DNA of 64,000 nt from the NCBI RefSeq assembly GCF_002008225.1, contig NZ_MRDH01000002.1, positions 124,001-188,000 on the forward strand, in the 5' to 3' direction. This stretch comes from Agrobacterium salinitolerans (lineage in GTDB: Bacteria > Pseudomonadota > Alphaproteobacteria > Rhizobiales > Rhizobiaceae). Under the pieces are notes generated by a model, which had not been told where the DNA came from, made no database searches, and worked only from the letters and a program-made list of their open reading frames with translations. The first letter of the stretch is position 1. Each line of letters starts with the position of its first letter. Of the stretch, positions 1-9,388 are shown one piece after another. The position numbers and the translations under genes are program-made.

Positions 1-53
1 CTGCCATCGGGGCCGATGACATATTTAACTCGTGGGCGTATCATTTCGGTCAT
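1..53 (-). CDS. sciP: SciP-type CtrA inhibitor (DUF1153), N-terminal fragment
   Basis: Only the first 17 codons lie in the window; the gene runs off the left edge. The peptide MTEMIRPRVKYVIGPDG matches the strongly conserved N-terminus of DUF1153/SciP proteins as I remember it. In Caulobacter SciP is a small helix-turn-helix protein that binds CtrA and blocks activation of CtrA-dependent promoters in G1. The start is the ATG at 51-53 on the reverse strand. A CtrA-like half-site pair lies about 55-70 bases upstream, as expected for a CtrA-activated gene. The assignment rests on a short peptide, so the function is known from the family and the identity is a strong but partial match. Confidence 0.72.
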   Translation of the reverse strand, partial: MTEMIRPRVKYVIGPDG

Positions 54-107
54 TGGACACTCTATACAAACTCAAGACCATATGACGGGAACTCTATCCC
101 GGTACCT

Positions 108-122
108 TTAAAAATTGCCTAA
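108..122 (-). promoter_or_regulatory. possible CtrA box upstream of sciP
   Basis: The bases TTAA, seven spacer bases, then CTAA occur here; the CtrA consensus is TTAA-N7-TTAA, so there is one mismatch. The site is 55-70 bases upstream of the sciP start codon, a plausible position overlapping a -35 element. Such short AT-rich motifs occur by chance, and no transcription start can be fixed from the sequence. Confidence 0.35.
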
Positions 123-244
123 GCAGCTCGTGACAATTTATTAAGAATTTGAACGGTTTCGCCTGATTTGTTCGAGTCGCCTTATTTTGCCGGGAAAAAA
201 TTTTTCCAAAAATCGCAATTTTTCTCTCTCACCGGTTGTTTCCA

Positions 245-1285
245 TCAAAGTGCCGCAAGCGAAAGGCACGTTTTCCCATCGCCCTGGGTAAATTCCGCCG
301 TTCCCTCATGCTGCAGCCGCAGGCGGTCGCCGGCATCGAGCGGAAGAATGGATGTGGCCGACTGCTGGGTGCCGGTGGCGGAGACGTTGCCGGCGATGCT
401 GAAGCTGGTCGCCGCGCCATTGATAAAAAGCGTCACCCGGTGGCCGGAAGAGGAGACCACGGCGAGCGTCAGGGCCGCCAGATAAAGGCCCTTTGCCGGA
501 ACGACGAGTTCACGTCCGCCACCGCTCACCGCATCGCCGAGCGTAAATCCGCCCTCGGCGATGGAGAGCACGGAAAAACCTGCCGCCGTGCCATTGGCGG
601 GTTTCGTCGTGCCCGCCGGCAGGCCGGCAACAGTGAGCGCGCGGTTGGGCATCGAGACCCGGCCATCGCCGCTGCAGAGAAGTGCGGTGTGCCATGAGGC
701 ACCATCCTTGCTGGTCTTGATCGAAAAGCCGTCATTGCCGGCAAGGCCCATTTCCGCCCGGCCGCTCCAGCCGGACTGGAACACCAGCGAGGCGGTATCG
801 GTTTTGCCTGCCTTGTTGACCGTCATGCGGTGGCTGCCGTCTTCCGGCCCATGGGTGAAGAGGCTGGCGGGGGAGGCGAGCGCCATGCGGTTGGCGGCGT
901 CTGCCTCCGTGCCGATGCCCAGCTTTTCCAGCCGACCGCTTGCCGGCAGCGGCAAGTCGCGCCAGTTTCCGTCCTGCAGGACTCGGTATCTGCTTTCGGC
1001 CGCGAACCATGCCGTCCAGCCGGGCTGCGGCGTGATCGAAAGCCATGCGCCATCCTGCCGGAAGGCGAGTCTGCCGCCCTTGCCGGCCCAGTCGCCGGTG
1101 GCGCCGGCGGAGAGAAGGAAGCAGTCTCCTTCCGCTGCATCTTCGGGCGGTGTCGCGACGGTGGCCCTGACGACGAGCTGCACGATCGCATCCAGCCTTT
1201 GCAGGGCTTCGTTGTGGGTGACGTGCTTCTGGGCCTGCGAGGGCAGGATGTAGGGAAGCCGAAGTCTTGCCGTCTGTTCCGTCAT
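245..1285 (-). CDS. DUF2793 domain protein
   Basis: The 346-residue protein begins MTEQTARLRLPYILPSQAQK, followed by a HVTHNEALQRLDAIVQL segment typical of DUF2793, a family common in alphaproteobacterial phage tail and gene-transfer-agent neighbourhoods. The DUF2793 part covers about residues 1-115; the C-terminal 230 residues contain a region (roughly 215-346) that looks like a beta-rich, receptor- or collar-like module. No signal peptide or membrane segment is seen. The chosen ATG at 1285 has GGAAGG upstream; the reading frame stays open to 1420, but that extension only translates a palindromic repeat. No other phage genes flank it, so the role is unknown; a tail-fibre-like or domesticated phage protein is an inference. 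Confidence 0.7.
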   Translation of the reverse strand: MTEQTARLRLPYILPSQAQKHVTHNEALQRLDAIVQLVVRATVATPPEDAAEGDCFLLSAGATGDWAGKGGRLAFRQDGAWLSITPQPGWTAWFAAESRYRVLQDGNWRDLPLPASGRLEKLGIGTEADAANRMALASPASLFTHGPEDGSHRMTVNKAGKTDTASLVFQSGWSGRAEMGLAGNDGFSIKTSKDGASWHTALLCSGDGRVSMPNRALTVAGLPAGTTKPANGTAAGFSVLSIAEGGFTLGDAVSGGGRELVVPAKGLYLAALTLAVVSSSGHRVTLFINGAATSFSIAGNVSATGTQQSATSILPLDAGDRLRLQHEGTAEFTQGDGKTCLSLAAL

Positions 1286-1378
1286 GGTGTGCCTTCCGCG
1301 CTGCGGTGTTTCGTTGCGGGGCATTGTGGGGCGGTGGCGTGGGGTGGGGATGAGCGGGGATGGATTATTTTTTGGAGG

Positions 1379-1571
1379 CTTCGGCGTATGCCGCTTCACC
1401 CCCTCTGCCCTGCCGGGCATCTCCCCCTCAAGGGGGGAGATCGACTCGTGGATAGGTCTCGCCTATCACGACGTTTACGAATGAAGCGGTGGTAGCGCCT
1501 CCTGCCGATCTCCCCCCTTGAGGGGGAGATGCCCGGCAGGGCAGAGGGGGGTGAAGCGGCATACGCCGAAG
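1379..1571. repeat. palindromic intergenic repeat, family A, copy 1 (complete)
   Basis: Two arms of about 65 bases are near-perfect reverse complements around a spacer of about 62 bases. The arm core contains CCCTCTGCCCTGCCGGGCAT and CTCCCCCTCAAGGGGGGAGA. The arms extend outward into a locus-specific part (cggcgtatgccgcttca) that is also inverted. Related copies occur at 21900-22040 and, as a half, at 41646-41756. It lies between convergent-free genes DUF2793 and cysQ. It resembles rhizobial mosaic intergenic elements; I cannot assign a named family without a search. Confidence 0.85.
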
Positions 1572-1632
1572 CTCACCAAGGCAGAAATCCGATCCACCCG
1601 TTGCAGTAGCCGCAGGAGACGGCAAGCGGGTA

Positions 1633-2421
1633 TTACCCCGCCTGTTCCACCGCCATCGCCCCTTCGGCAATGAAATCCGGATTGGCCAGCGCATCCTCGC
1701 CGTCACCCCTCACCGCATAGGCAAGCGGCTTACCCTCGCAATCGAGCGTCCTGCCGCCGGCGGCGCGCAGCACGGCGTCGCCGGCGGCCGTGTCCCACAT
1801 CATGGTGCGGCTGAAGCGAGGATAGATATCGGCGGCGCCCTCCGCCAGCATGCAGAATTTCAGCGAGGAGCCGACGGAAATACAGTCCTTCAGCCCGTGT
1901 TCGGCCACGAAGGCTTCCGTTTTTGCCGTACAGTGGGAGCGGCTGATCAGCGCTACGGGGGAAGCGCCGCGCCGGCGCGCGCGGATGGGGCGGCGCGAAA
2001 GGACGACGCCTTCGCCGGAAATGGTGAGCTTTTCGGCGGCATTGTGCTCGCCCGTCCATGCCTGCCCGCGGCAGGGGGCGTAGACCACGCCGACCACGGG
2101 TACGCCGTTGCGGATGAGCGCGATGTTGACGGTGAAATCGTCCTTGCCGGAAATGAATTCCTTGGTGCCGTCCAGCGGATCGACGAGGAAGAACTCCGCA
2201 CCGGTTTCCGGCAGGATGCCGCTCGACACCGCTTCTTCGGCAACCACGGGGATATCGGGAAAATGGGCGGCCAGCGCCGCAAGGATGATCGTCTCGGCCC
2301 GCTGATCGGCCTCGGTCACCGGCGAGCAGTCGTCCTTATACGACACATGCGGGCCGGCACGGTGGACCGCCATGATGGCCTGCCCGGCGTCCAGCGCCGC
2401 TTTCGTCAATATGTCGATCAT
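1633..2421 (-). CDS. cysQ: 3'(2'),5'-bisphosphate nucleotidase CysQ
   Basis: A 262-residue member of the inositol monophosphatase superfamily. It is expected to hydrolyse 3'-phosphoadenosine 5'-phosphate to AMP, clearing the by-product of sulfate assimilation. Metal-site motifs are all present: AEEAV (about residues 61-65), DPLDGT (81-86) and WDTAAGDAV near residue 215. The start MIDILTKAAL at 2421 is preferred over an upstream in-frame ATG at 2496 because it has an AAAGAG ribosome site and matches the usual CysQ N-terminus. It is monocistronic and points away from the liv operon. A general inositol-phosphatase role cannot be excluded, but the DPLDGTKEF form favours CysQ. Confidence 0.88.
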   Translation of the reverse strand: MIDILTKAALDAGQAIMAVHRAGPHVSYKDDCSPVTEADQRAETIILAALAAHFPDIPVVAEEAVSSGILPETGAEFFLVDPLDGTKEFISGKDDFTVNIALIRNGVPVVGVVYAPCRGQAWTGEHNAAEKLTISGEGVVLSRRPIRARRRGASPVALISRSHCTAKTEAFVAEHGLKDCISVGSSLKFCMLAEGAADIYPRFSRTMMWDTAAGDAVLRAAGGRTLDCEGKPLAYAVRGDGEDALANPDFIAEGAMAVEQAG

Positions 2422-2633
2422 CTCTTTGCCAATTGATCCCGTCTGCGGGATATCGCCGTTCCGATCTTCGCTACTCCTTTGCCCGCCGCCCGTCAAATAA
2501 TGGCGTCGGACAATGCTGAAATAAGCATCCGGCCGTCATTTTTTCAGCACTTCCTGCCAAAATCATGGCTCTTTTGACCGGGAAAGCGGCAGTCCATGTG
2601 GAAATTCCAAATTTTGTGCAGGATCGCCCGTTT

Positions 2634-2663
2634 TTGACTTCACATTTTTAACGAACACGATAT
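2634..2663 (+). promoter_or_regulatory. candidate promoter of the liv operon
   Basis: A TTGACT hexamer (2634-2639) is followed after 18 bases by CGATAT (2658-2663), close to the rhizobial housekeeping pattern TTGAC / CTATAT. A second, perfect TATAAT occurs at 2702-2707 but has no visible -35. Between cysQ and livH (2422-2755) I see no gene. A small hairpin (GCCT-gaa-AGGC inside GGGG/CCCC, about 2677-2700) sits in the leader if transcription starts at the first site. Confidence 0.35.
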
Positions 2664-2755
2664 GCATTTTGAGGGTGGGGGTCTGCCTGAAAGGCTTCCC
2701 CTATAATTAACATAACGAGGCGTGGCCCATTTGAGGCCATACCCGGGGGAAAGAC

Positions 2756-3658
<903 letters not shown>

Positions 3659-3662
3659 TCCC

Positions 3663-5060
3663 ATGACCAATATCGCTTCCGACAATGCTGCTTCCAGCCC
3701 GAGCCTGATGGCGACGGCTGTGAAGGAGGGCCTGATTGCGGGCCTCGTATCGCTCGGCATGTTCATTCTTTATGTCGGCATCATCACTTATCAGGATATC
3801 AACAACCAGCTGATCTGGGGTACGCGCTGGGGCCTTCTGGCGATTTTCGTCGCCGTTGCCGCCGTCGGCCGGTTCCTGATGGTCGGCTTCATCAAGCCAT
3901 CGCTGGACCGCCGCAAGCTGGCAAAGGCCAAAAGCGGCGTGCCGGAGATTTCCGAGGAAAAGGGCTTTTTCCACAAGCACTTCCTGAAGCTGGCGCTGGT
4001 CCTTCTGCTGCTTTATCCGGTGATCGCCGTGCAGCTCTTCGGCTTTCAGGGCTCGCTGAAATTCGTCGACAATTTCGGCATCCAGATCCTGATCTATGTG
4101 ATGCTGGCCTGGGGCCTCAACATCGTCGTCGGCCTCGCCGGCCTGCTCGATCTCGGTTACGTGGCCTTTTATGCGGTGGGCGCCTATTCCTATGCGCTGC
4201 TCTCCAGCCAGTTCGGCCTGTCCTTCTGGGTGTTGTTGCCGGTCGCGGGCATTCTCGCCGGTTTCTGGGGCATCATTCTCGGTTTCCCCGTTCTTCGTCT
4301 TCGCGGCGACTATCTGGCGATCGTGACGCTCGCCTTCGGTGAGATCATCCGCCTCGTGCTTTTGAACTGGACGGATGTGACCAAGGGCACCTTCGGTATT
4401 TCGGGCATCGCCAAGGCGTCGGTTTTCGGCATCTGGTCCTTCGATATCGGCGCGCCGAACAATTTCGCCAAGGTTTTCGGCCTGTCCATGTCTTCGGCCT
4501 ATTACAAGATTTTCCTGTTCTACGTGATTCTGCTGCTTTGCATGCTGACGGCCTATGTCACCATCCGCCTGCGCCGCATGCCGATCGGCCGGGCATGGGA
4601 AGCGCTGCGCGAGGACGAAATCGCCTGCCGTTCGCTCGGCATCGATACCGTCATCACCAAGCTCACCGCCTTTGCAACGGGTGCGATGTTCGGCGGTTTT
4701 GCCGGTTCCTTCTTTGCCGCGCGCCAGGGTTTCGTTTCGCCGGAGAGCTTCGTGTTCCTGGAATCCGCCGTCATCCTCGCCATCGTCGTTCTCGGCGGCA
4801 TGGGGTCGCTCACGGGCATCGCCATTGCGGCGCTGGTCATGGTCGGCGGCACCGAGGCGCTGCGTGAAATGGAGTTCCTGAAGCATGTCTTCGGGCCCGA
4901 TTTCACACCGGAGCTCTACCGTATGCTGCTCTTCGGTCTCGGCATGGTCATCGTCATGCTGTTCAAGCCGCGCGGTTTCGTCGGCTCGCGTGAACCCACG
5001 GCTTTCCTTAAAGAACGCAAGGCCGTCTCCGGCAGCTTTACCAAGGAAGGTCACGGTTGA
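3663..5060 (+). CDS. livM: branched-chain amino acid ABC transporter permease LivM
   Basis: The 465-residue permease has an N-terminal extension of about 130 residues holding two or three extra hydrophobic segments and a charged loop (residues about 75-105), then the conserved LivM core beginning near [20 protein letters not shown]. The cytoplasmic coupling loop appears as [18 protein letters not shown]. It is the second channel subunit for LivH. It starts 4 bases after livH stops and its stop codon overlaps the livG start (TGATG), pointing to translational coupling. The long N-terminus is normal for proteobacterial LivM. Confidence 0.93.
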   Translation: MTNIASDNAASSPSLMATAVKEGLIAGLVSLGMFILYVGIITYQDINNQLIWGTRWGLLAIFVAVAAVGRFLMVGFIKPSLDRRKLAKAKSGVPEISEEKGFFHKHFLKLALVLLLLYPVIAVQLFGFQGSLKFVDNFGIQILIYVMLAWGLNIVVGLAGLLDLGYVAFYAVGAYSYALLSSQFGLSFWVLLPVAGILAGFWGIILGFPVLRLRGDYLAIVTLAFGEIIRLVLLNWTDVTKGTFGISGIAKASVFGIWSFDIGAPNNFAKVFGLSMSSAYYKIFLFYVILLLCMLTAYVTIRLRRMPIGRAWEALREDEIACRSLGIDTVITKLTAFATGAMFGGFAGSFFAARQGFVSPESFVFLESAVILAIVVLGGMGSLTGIAIAALVMVGGTEALREMEFLKHVFGPDFTPELYRMLLFGLGMVIVMLFKPRGFVGSREPTAFLKERKAVSGSFTKEGHG

Positions 5061-5938
5061 TGGCTTCCGGAACGGCAACAATGACACCCAATACGACTGG
5101 CGATACGATCCTCAAGGTCGAACATCTCTCGATGCGCTTTGGCGGCCTGATGGCCATCAACGACTTCTCCTTCGAGGCGAAGCGCGGCGAGATCACGGCG
5201 TTGATCGGCCCCAACGGTGCGGGCAAGACCACGGTCTTCAACTGCATCACCGGCTTTTACAAGCCGACCATGGGCATGATCACCATGCGCCAGCAAAGCG
5301 GCGAGGCGCATCTTCTCGAGCGCCTGCCGGATTTCGAAATCACCAAGAAGGCGAAGGTGGCGCGCACCTTCCAGAACATCCGGCTGTTTTCGGGCCTGAC
5401 CGTTCTGGAAAACCTGCTGGTGGCCCAGCACAACGTGCTGATGAAGGCCTCGGGTTACACGATCCTCGGTCTTCTCGGCCTGCCCGCTTACCGGCGGGCG
5501 GTGGACGCCTCGATCGAGAAGGCCAAGTATTGGCTGGAAAAGGCGGATCTGATCGACCGTGCCGACGATCCGGCCGGCGATCTGCCCTATGGCGCGCAGC
5601 GCCGTCTGGAAATCGCCCGCGCCATGTGCACCGGGCCGGAGCTTCTGTGCCTCGACGAGCCGGCCGCCGGCCTCAACCCGAAGGAATCGCTGGCGCTCAA
5701 CACGCTGTTGCGCGGCATTCGCGACGAGGGCACGTCGCTGCTGCTGATCGAGCACGACATGTCCGTGGTGATGCAGATTTCCGACCATGTGGTGGTTCTG
5801 GAATATGGCCAGAAGATTTCCGACGGCACGCCGGACCATGTGAAGAACGACCCGAAGGTCATCGCCGCCTATCTGGGTGTCGAGGATGATGAAGTGGAAG
5901 ACGTGATTGCGGAAGAACTCGACGGAGGAGCGGCCTGA
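5060..5938 (+). CDS. livG: branched-chain amino acid ABC transporter ATPase LivG
   Basis: A 292-residue ABC ATPase. Walker A is GPNGAGKTT (about residues 51-59), followed by the Q-loop region RTFQNIRLF, a signature that is degenerate (LPYGAQRRLEIARAM instead of LSGGQ, usual for LivG), Walker B LLCLDEPAAGLNP and the switch histidine in LLIEHDM. It energises import together with LivF. The ATG at 5060 overlaps the livM stop; an in-frame TTG at 5057 is possible but less likely. An acidic C-terminal tail (EDDEVEDVIAEE) is present. Its stop overlaps the livF start by one base. Confidence 0.93.
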   Translation: MASGTATMTPNTTGDTILKVEHLSMRFGGLMAINDFSFEAKRGEITALIGPNGAGKTTVFNCITGFYKPTMGMITMRQQSGEAHLLERLPDFEITKKAKVARTFQNIRLFSGLTVLENLLVAQHNVLMKASGYTILGLLGLPAYRRAVDASIEKAKYWLEKADLIDRADDPAGDLPYGAQRRLEIARAMCTGPELLCLDEPAAGLNPKESLALNTLLRGIRDEGTSLLLIEHDMSVVMQISDHVVVLEYGQKISDGTPDHVKNDPKVIAAYLGVEDDEVEDVIAEELDGGAA

Positions 5939-6666
5939 TGTCTGGTGAACCGCTTCTGAAAGTCCAGGGTGTCGAAACCTATTATGGCAATATCCGCGCT
6001 CTGGCCGGTGTCGATGTCGAGGTCAAAAAGGGTGAGATCGTCAGCCTGATCGGCGCCAACGGCGCCGGCAAGTCGACGCTGATGATGACCATCTGCGGCA
6101 GCCCGCAGGCGCGCGCCGGCCAGGTGATCTTCGACGGCGAGGATATCACCCGGCTGCCGACCCATCTCATCGCCCGCAAGCGCATCGCCCAGTCGCCGGA
6201 AGGCCGCAGGATTTTCCCGCGCATGACGGTGCTGGAAAACCTGCAGATGGGCGCCAATCTCGATAATCTGAAATATTTCAAGGAAGACGTCGAGAAGATT
6301 TTCGTGATGTTCCCGCGCCTGAAAGAACGTCAGAGCCAGCGCGGCGGCACGCTTTCCGGCGGCGAGCAGCAGATGCTCTCCATCGGCCGCGCGCTGATGG
6401 CGCGGCCGAAGCTTTTGCTGCTGGACGAGCCGTCGCTCGGTCTCGCACCGCTGATCGTCAAGGGCATTTTCGAGGCGATCAAGAAACTCAACCAGGAAGA
6501 GGGGCTGACCGTCTTCCTCGTGGAGCAGAACGCCTTTGCCGCGCTCAAGCTTTCCGACCGCGCCTATGTGATGGTCAACGGCAAGGTGACCATGAGCGGT
6601 TCGGGCAGAGAACTGCTCGCCGATCCGCAGGTGCGCGCCGCCTATCTCGAAGGCGGACGGCACTGA
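5938..6666 (+). CDS. livF: branched-chain amino acid ABC transporter ATPase LivF
   Basis: A 242-residue ABC ATPase with Walker A GANGAGKST, the LivF-type PEGRRIFPRMTVLENL region, signature LSGGEQQMLSIGRALM, Walker B LLLLDEPSLGLAP and switch histidine position replaced as usual by VEQN (FLVEQNAFAAL). It forms the heterodimeric motor with LivG. The start codon shares a base with the livG stop. It is followed by a stem-loop and, 180 bases on, the DUF6867 gene. Confidence 0.93.
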   Translation: MSGEPLLKVQGVETYYGNIRALAGVDVEVKKGEIVSLIGANGAGKSTLMMTICGSPQARAGQVIFDGEDITRLPTHLIARKRIAQSPEGRRIFPRMTVLENLQMGANLDNLKYFKEDVEKIFVMFPRLKERQSQRGGTLSGGEQQMLSIGRALMARPKLLLLDEPSLGLAPLIVKGIFEAIKKLNQEEGLTVFLVEQNAFAALKLSDRAYVMVNGKVTMSGSGRELLADPQVRAAYLEGGRH

Positions 6667-6675
6667 AAGATTTTA

Positions 6676-6702
6676 CTTGCGCCGGAAATTTTGCGGCGCA
6701 AG
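6676..6702 (+). other. stem-loop between livF and the DUF6867 gene
   Basis: CTTGCGCCG and CGGCGCAAG form a perfect nine-base stem around a nine-base loop, ten bases after the livF stop. No run of T follows, so it is not a standard intrinsic terminator. It may be an mRNA processing or stabilising element that separates the permease/ATPase transcript from the downstream genes. Confidence 0.5.
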
Positions 6703-6848
6703 ACTGCAAACGGTGGCCTGTCGTCCTTTCGGCCAAACCTTAAGGATCCATGGCGGGGTGCAAACAATAAAATGCCCGGCGGGAAAACGACGGGACGACA
6801 GACAAGGCAGGGCCAGGGCGTTTCAGCCCGGCACTGATGGGGAAAGAG

Positions 6849-7202
6849 ATGCAGGGCCTTTTTTTCGAAACGGATAACGGCGTGCGGTATGTTCTGCGCG
6901 CGCTGGTTGTTCTTCTGGGTTTCTGGACAGCATGGCGCACGGGCAAGTCCGTGGCCGATGGCTGGGGCGGTTATACGCGGGTGGTGATCTATACGCTCGC
7001 TCTGGGTGTAGTGATGCGGTTTCTGCACTACGCGCTCTTTGCCGGGCCGTTCATCAACGGTTTCTATTACGTGTTTGACGTCGTTCTTCTTCTGGCTTTT
7101 TCCAGCGTCGGTTTCCGCATGCGCCGGACGAGCCAGATGGTCAATAACTACTATTGGCTCTACGACCGGACGTCGGCATTTTCCTACAAGAAGAAAGATT
7201 GA
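6849..7202 (+). CDS. DUF6867 membrane protein of the liv operon
   Basis: A 117-residue protein with three predicted hydrophobic segments (about residues 14-29, 44-61 and 71-88) and a basic C-terminus ending in KKKD. It matches the DUF6867 family, which in rhizobia sits between livF and the binding-protein gene. No enzymatic motif is visible. The start at 6849 is chosen over 6837 because GGGGAAAGAG precedes it at ideal spacing. Its constant position suggests an accessory or assembly role for the transporter, but that is inference only. Confidence 0.75.
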   Translation: MQGLFFETDNGVRYVLRALVVLLGFWTAWRTGKSVADGWGGYTRVVIYTLALGVVMRFLHYALFAGPFINGFYYVFDVVLLLAFSSVGFRMRRTSQMVNNYYWLYDRTSAFSYKKKD

Positions 7203-7319
7203 CAGGCGGATTTTTCCGGCTGCACAATGCTCGTCAGAGTGGAACGGTTTCTGTTCGGTTAAGGTGGGTGTCGAACAGGTCCTTGCAATCAACCCATCCA
7301 AGGAACTGGGAGTAAAGTA

Positions 7320-8438
7320 ATGAAGAAGTCTCTTCTTTCCGCTGTTGCGCTGACCGCCATGGTCGCGTTTGGCGGTTCGGCCTGGGCCGATGTCGTGATC
7401 GCTGTCGGCGCACCGCTGACCGGCCCGAACGCTGCTTTCGGCGCTCAGATCCAGAAGGGCGCCGAACAGGCTGCGAAAGACATCAATGCCGCCGGCGGCA
7501 TCAATGGCGAGCAGATCAAGATCGTGCTGGGCGACGACGTATCCGACCCCAAGCAGGGTATTTCGGTTGCCAACAAGTTCGTCGCTGACGGCGTGAAATT
7601 CGTTGTCGGTCACTTCAACTCGGGCGTTTCCATTCCGGCCTCTGAAGTTTACGCCGAAAACGGCATTCTCGAAATCACGCCTGCTGCAACCAACCCGGTC
7701 TTCACCGAACGCGGCCTGTGGAACACCTTCCGCACCTGCGGCCGTGATGACCAGCAGGGCGGCATTGCCGGCAAGTACCTGGCCGATCATTTCAAGGATG
7801 CCAAGGTCGCCATCATTCACGACAAGACGCCTTACGGTCAGGGCCTTGCCGATGAAACCAAAAAGGCTGCCAATGCCGCCGGCGTGACGGAAGTCATGTA
7901 TGAAGGCGTCAATGTCGGCGACAAGGACTTCTCCGCGCTGATCTCCAAGATGAAGGAAGCCGGCGTTTCCATCATCTACTGGGGTGGCCTGCACACCGAA
8001 GCCGGCCTGATCATCCGCCAGGCGGCTGACCAGGGCCTGAAGGCCAAGCTCGTTTCGGGCGACGGTATCGTCTCGAACGAACTTGCTTCCATCGCCGGCG
8101 ACGCCGTCGAAGGCACGCTCAACACCTTCGGCCCCGATCCGACACTGCGCCCGGAAAACAAGGAACTGGTAGAGAAGTTCAAGGCCGCCGGCTTCAACCC
8201 GGAAGCCTACACGCTCTATTCCTATGCCGCGATGCAGGCGATTGCCGGTGCGGCGAAGGCCGCCGGTTCCGTGGATCCGGAAAAGGTTGCCGAGGCCCTG
8301 AAGTCCGGCACTTTCCCGACCGCGCTTGGCGAAATCTCCTTCGATGAGAAGGGCGACCCGAAGCTTCCCGGTTACGTCATGTACGAGTGGAAGAAGGGTC
8401 CGGACGGCAAGTTCACCTACATTCAGCAGGGGACGTGA
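7320..8438 (+). CDS. livK: branched-chain amino acid ABC transporter substrate-binding protein
   Basis: A 372-residue periplasmic type I binding protein. It has a clear signal peptide ([20 protein letters not shown], cleavage after AWA near residue 23), then the mature start [17 protein letters not shown]. Ligand-pocket landmarks [14 protein letters not shown] and ITPAATNP are present, as in LivJ/LivK/BraC. The ribosome site AAGGA lies upstream of the ATG. It is the last gene of the operon and is followed by a strong terminator. The symbol livK is used for the family; braC is the equivalent name in rhizobia. Confidence 0.92.
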   Translation: MKKSLLSAVALTAMVAFGGSAWADVVIAVGAPLTGPNAAFGAQIQKGAEQAAKDINAAGGINGEQIKIVLGDDVSDPKQGISVANKFVADGVKFVVGHFNSGVSIPASEVYAENGILEITPAATNPVFTERGLWNTFRTCGRDDQQGGIAGKYLADHFKDAKVAIIHDKTPYGQGLADETKKAANAAGVTEVMYEGVNVGDKDFSALISKMKEAGVSIIYWGGLHTEAGLIIRQAADQGLKAKLVSGDGIVSNELASIAGDAVEGTLNTFGPDPTLRPENKELVEKFKAAGFNPEAYTLYSYAAMQAIAGAAKAAGSVDPEKVAEALKSGTFPTALGEISFDEKGDPKLPGYVMYEWKKGPDGKFTYIQQGT

Positions 8439-8462
8439 GTCTCACTGGATCATAGCCTATCG

Positions 8463-8494
8463 AAGCCCGGCAGCGATGCCGGGCTTTTATTTTC
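8463..8494 (+). terminator. intrinsic terminator of the liv operon
   Basis: AAGCCCGGCA and TGCCGGGCTT form a perfect ten-base stem closed by a GCGA tetraloop, followed by TTTTATTTT. It begins 25 bases after the binding-protein stop codon. Confidence 0.9.
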
Positions 8495-8568
8495 GAGGCG
8501 GACGCCTCCAATCTTCGCAATAACTGACCCCAGCCAAATTGGCGCGCGGGTCAACTGCAATCCCGGCC

Positions 8569-9105
8569 TCAGCGCGTTTTCTTGGCAAGCTGCTCCAATA
8601 CCACGCCGGCTCTCTCCGATACCGGTACCTTCGGCAATATTATCGTTTCATAATCCAGCTCGTCATAGTCGCGGAGCAAACGCCCATATTCCTCGACCGC
8701 TGCATCGAAGCCATGTTTGCGCTCGCTGTCGCCCGTGTAAATTTCAGGCCATGGCGGGGTTAGGAAAACCAGGCGGTTATAGCGGTGTGAAGCCCGCAGC
8801 GCCTCGATGAAGGTATCGCCATTTACATGGCGAAGTGCTGAGGCGGCGTCGATCAGGCTGCGGTCGAAGAAGACGAGGCCCTCCGGTGGCGCATTCTGCC
8901 GGTCCTCGAGCGCCATGGCGATGGCCCGGCGGGCGAAGGCCTGCATGTCGATCCACGGCAGGGCGGTGCCGCCATTGCGGGTTTCCTGGACGACGATACG
9001 GCGGCCTGGTTCCTCGACGGTGGCGAAACCGCGTCGGGCTAGTTCGGCAAGCAGGGTGGATTTGCCGCCGCCGGAGCAGCCGGAAAGGATGATGAAACGG
9101 TCCAT
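8569..9105 (-). CDS. AAA-type P-loop ATPase/kinase of unknown substrate
   Basis: A 178-residue protein beginning MDRFIILSGCSGGGKSTLL, with Walker A GCSGGGKS at residues 9-16. Later motifs include EEPGR (residues 32-36), a FFDRS Walker B-like segment and a C-terminal YDELDYETIILPKVP region. This is the compact predicted ATPase (AAA_28-like) family found widely in proteobacteria, possibly a small-molecule kinase. The in-frame extension upstream to 9342 only translates a palindromic repeat and is rejected. It stands alone between the liv terminator and a two-component operon, with no neighbour that reveals its substrate. Confidence 0.82.
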   Translation of the reverse strand: MDRFIILSGCSGGGKSTLLAELARRGFATVEEPGRRIVVQETRNGGTALPWIDMQAFARRAIAMALEDRQNAPPEGLVFFDRSLIDAASALRHVNGDTFIEALRASHRYNRLVFLTPPWPEIYTGDSERKHGFDAAVEEYGRLLRDYDELDYETIILPKVPVSERAGVVLEQLAKKTR

Positions 9106-9174
9106 GGAATTTCTATCCTGTGACAGGGTGTAGTTGGTCGAACATTGATTTTTTGGGTGGTGGGTCGCCGCTGG

Positions 9175-9298
9175 TTTCTTCTCCCCGAGGGGGAGAAGGT
9201 GGCCCGAAGGGTCGGATGAGGGGGCAACCTCGCCGGAATTCGGAGACCTCGCCCCCTCATCCCGCTGCCGCGGACTTCTCCCCCTCGGGGAGAAGAAA
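9175..9298. repeat. palindromic intergenic repeat, family B, copy 1
   Basis: Left arm TTTCTTCTCCCCGAGGGGGA continues through AGAAGGTGGCCCGAAGGGTC and GGATGAGGGGG; the right arm is CCCCCTCATCCCGCTGCCGC then GGACTTCTCCCCCTCGGGGAGAAGAAA. The two arms are inverted at their ends but their inner parts are of two different subtypes. The flanks are also nearly inverted (CGCCGCTGG versus CAAGCGGCG). Other copies: 16476-16598, 31820-31957, 33615-33754, 41757-41879 and an inside-out pair at 45049-45209. Confidence 0.85.
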
Positions 9299-9388
9299 CA
9301 AGCGGCGGCCGCCCGGCCAATAAGCGGGTGGCGTGCACTCAAGCGGAAAATATATGCCGGACGAACCTTAGCATATTAACGGCGGTCG

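Noticed and set aside
1284-1495. Short frames over the repeats giving peptides such as SPRGEK or PLPCRASPP
   Set aside because: They are read-through of family A and B palindromes and recur in several frames at every copy, so they are not genes.
2702-2707. Perfect TATAAT as the main liv promoter
   Set aside because: No -35 element is found at 16-19 bases upstream, and an upstream TTGACT/CGATAT pair is a better fit, so it is only mentioned.
9175-9298. Possible CRISPR array or transposon ends
   Set aside because: Only inverted arms with a variable centre occur; there are no regularly spaced direct repeats, spacers, transposase or target-site duplication.
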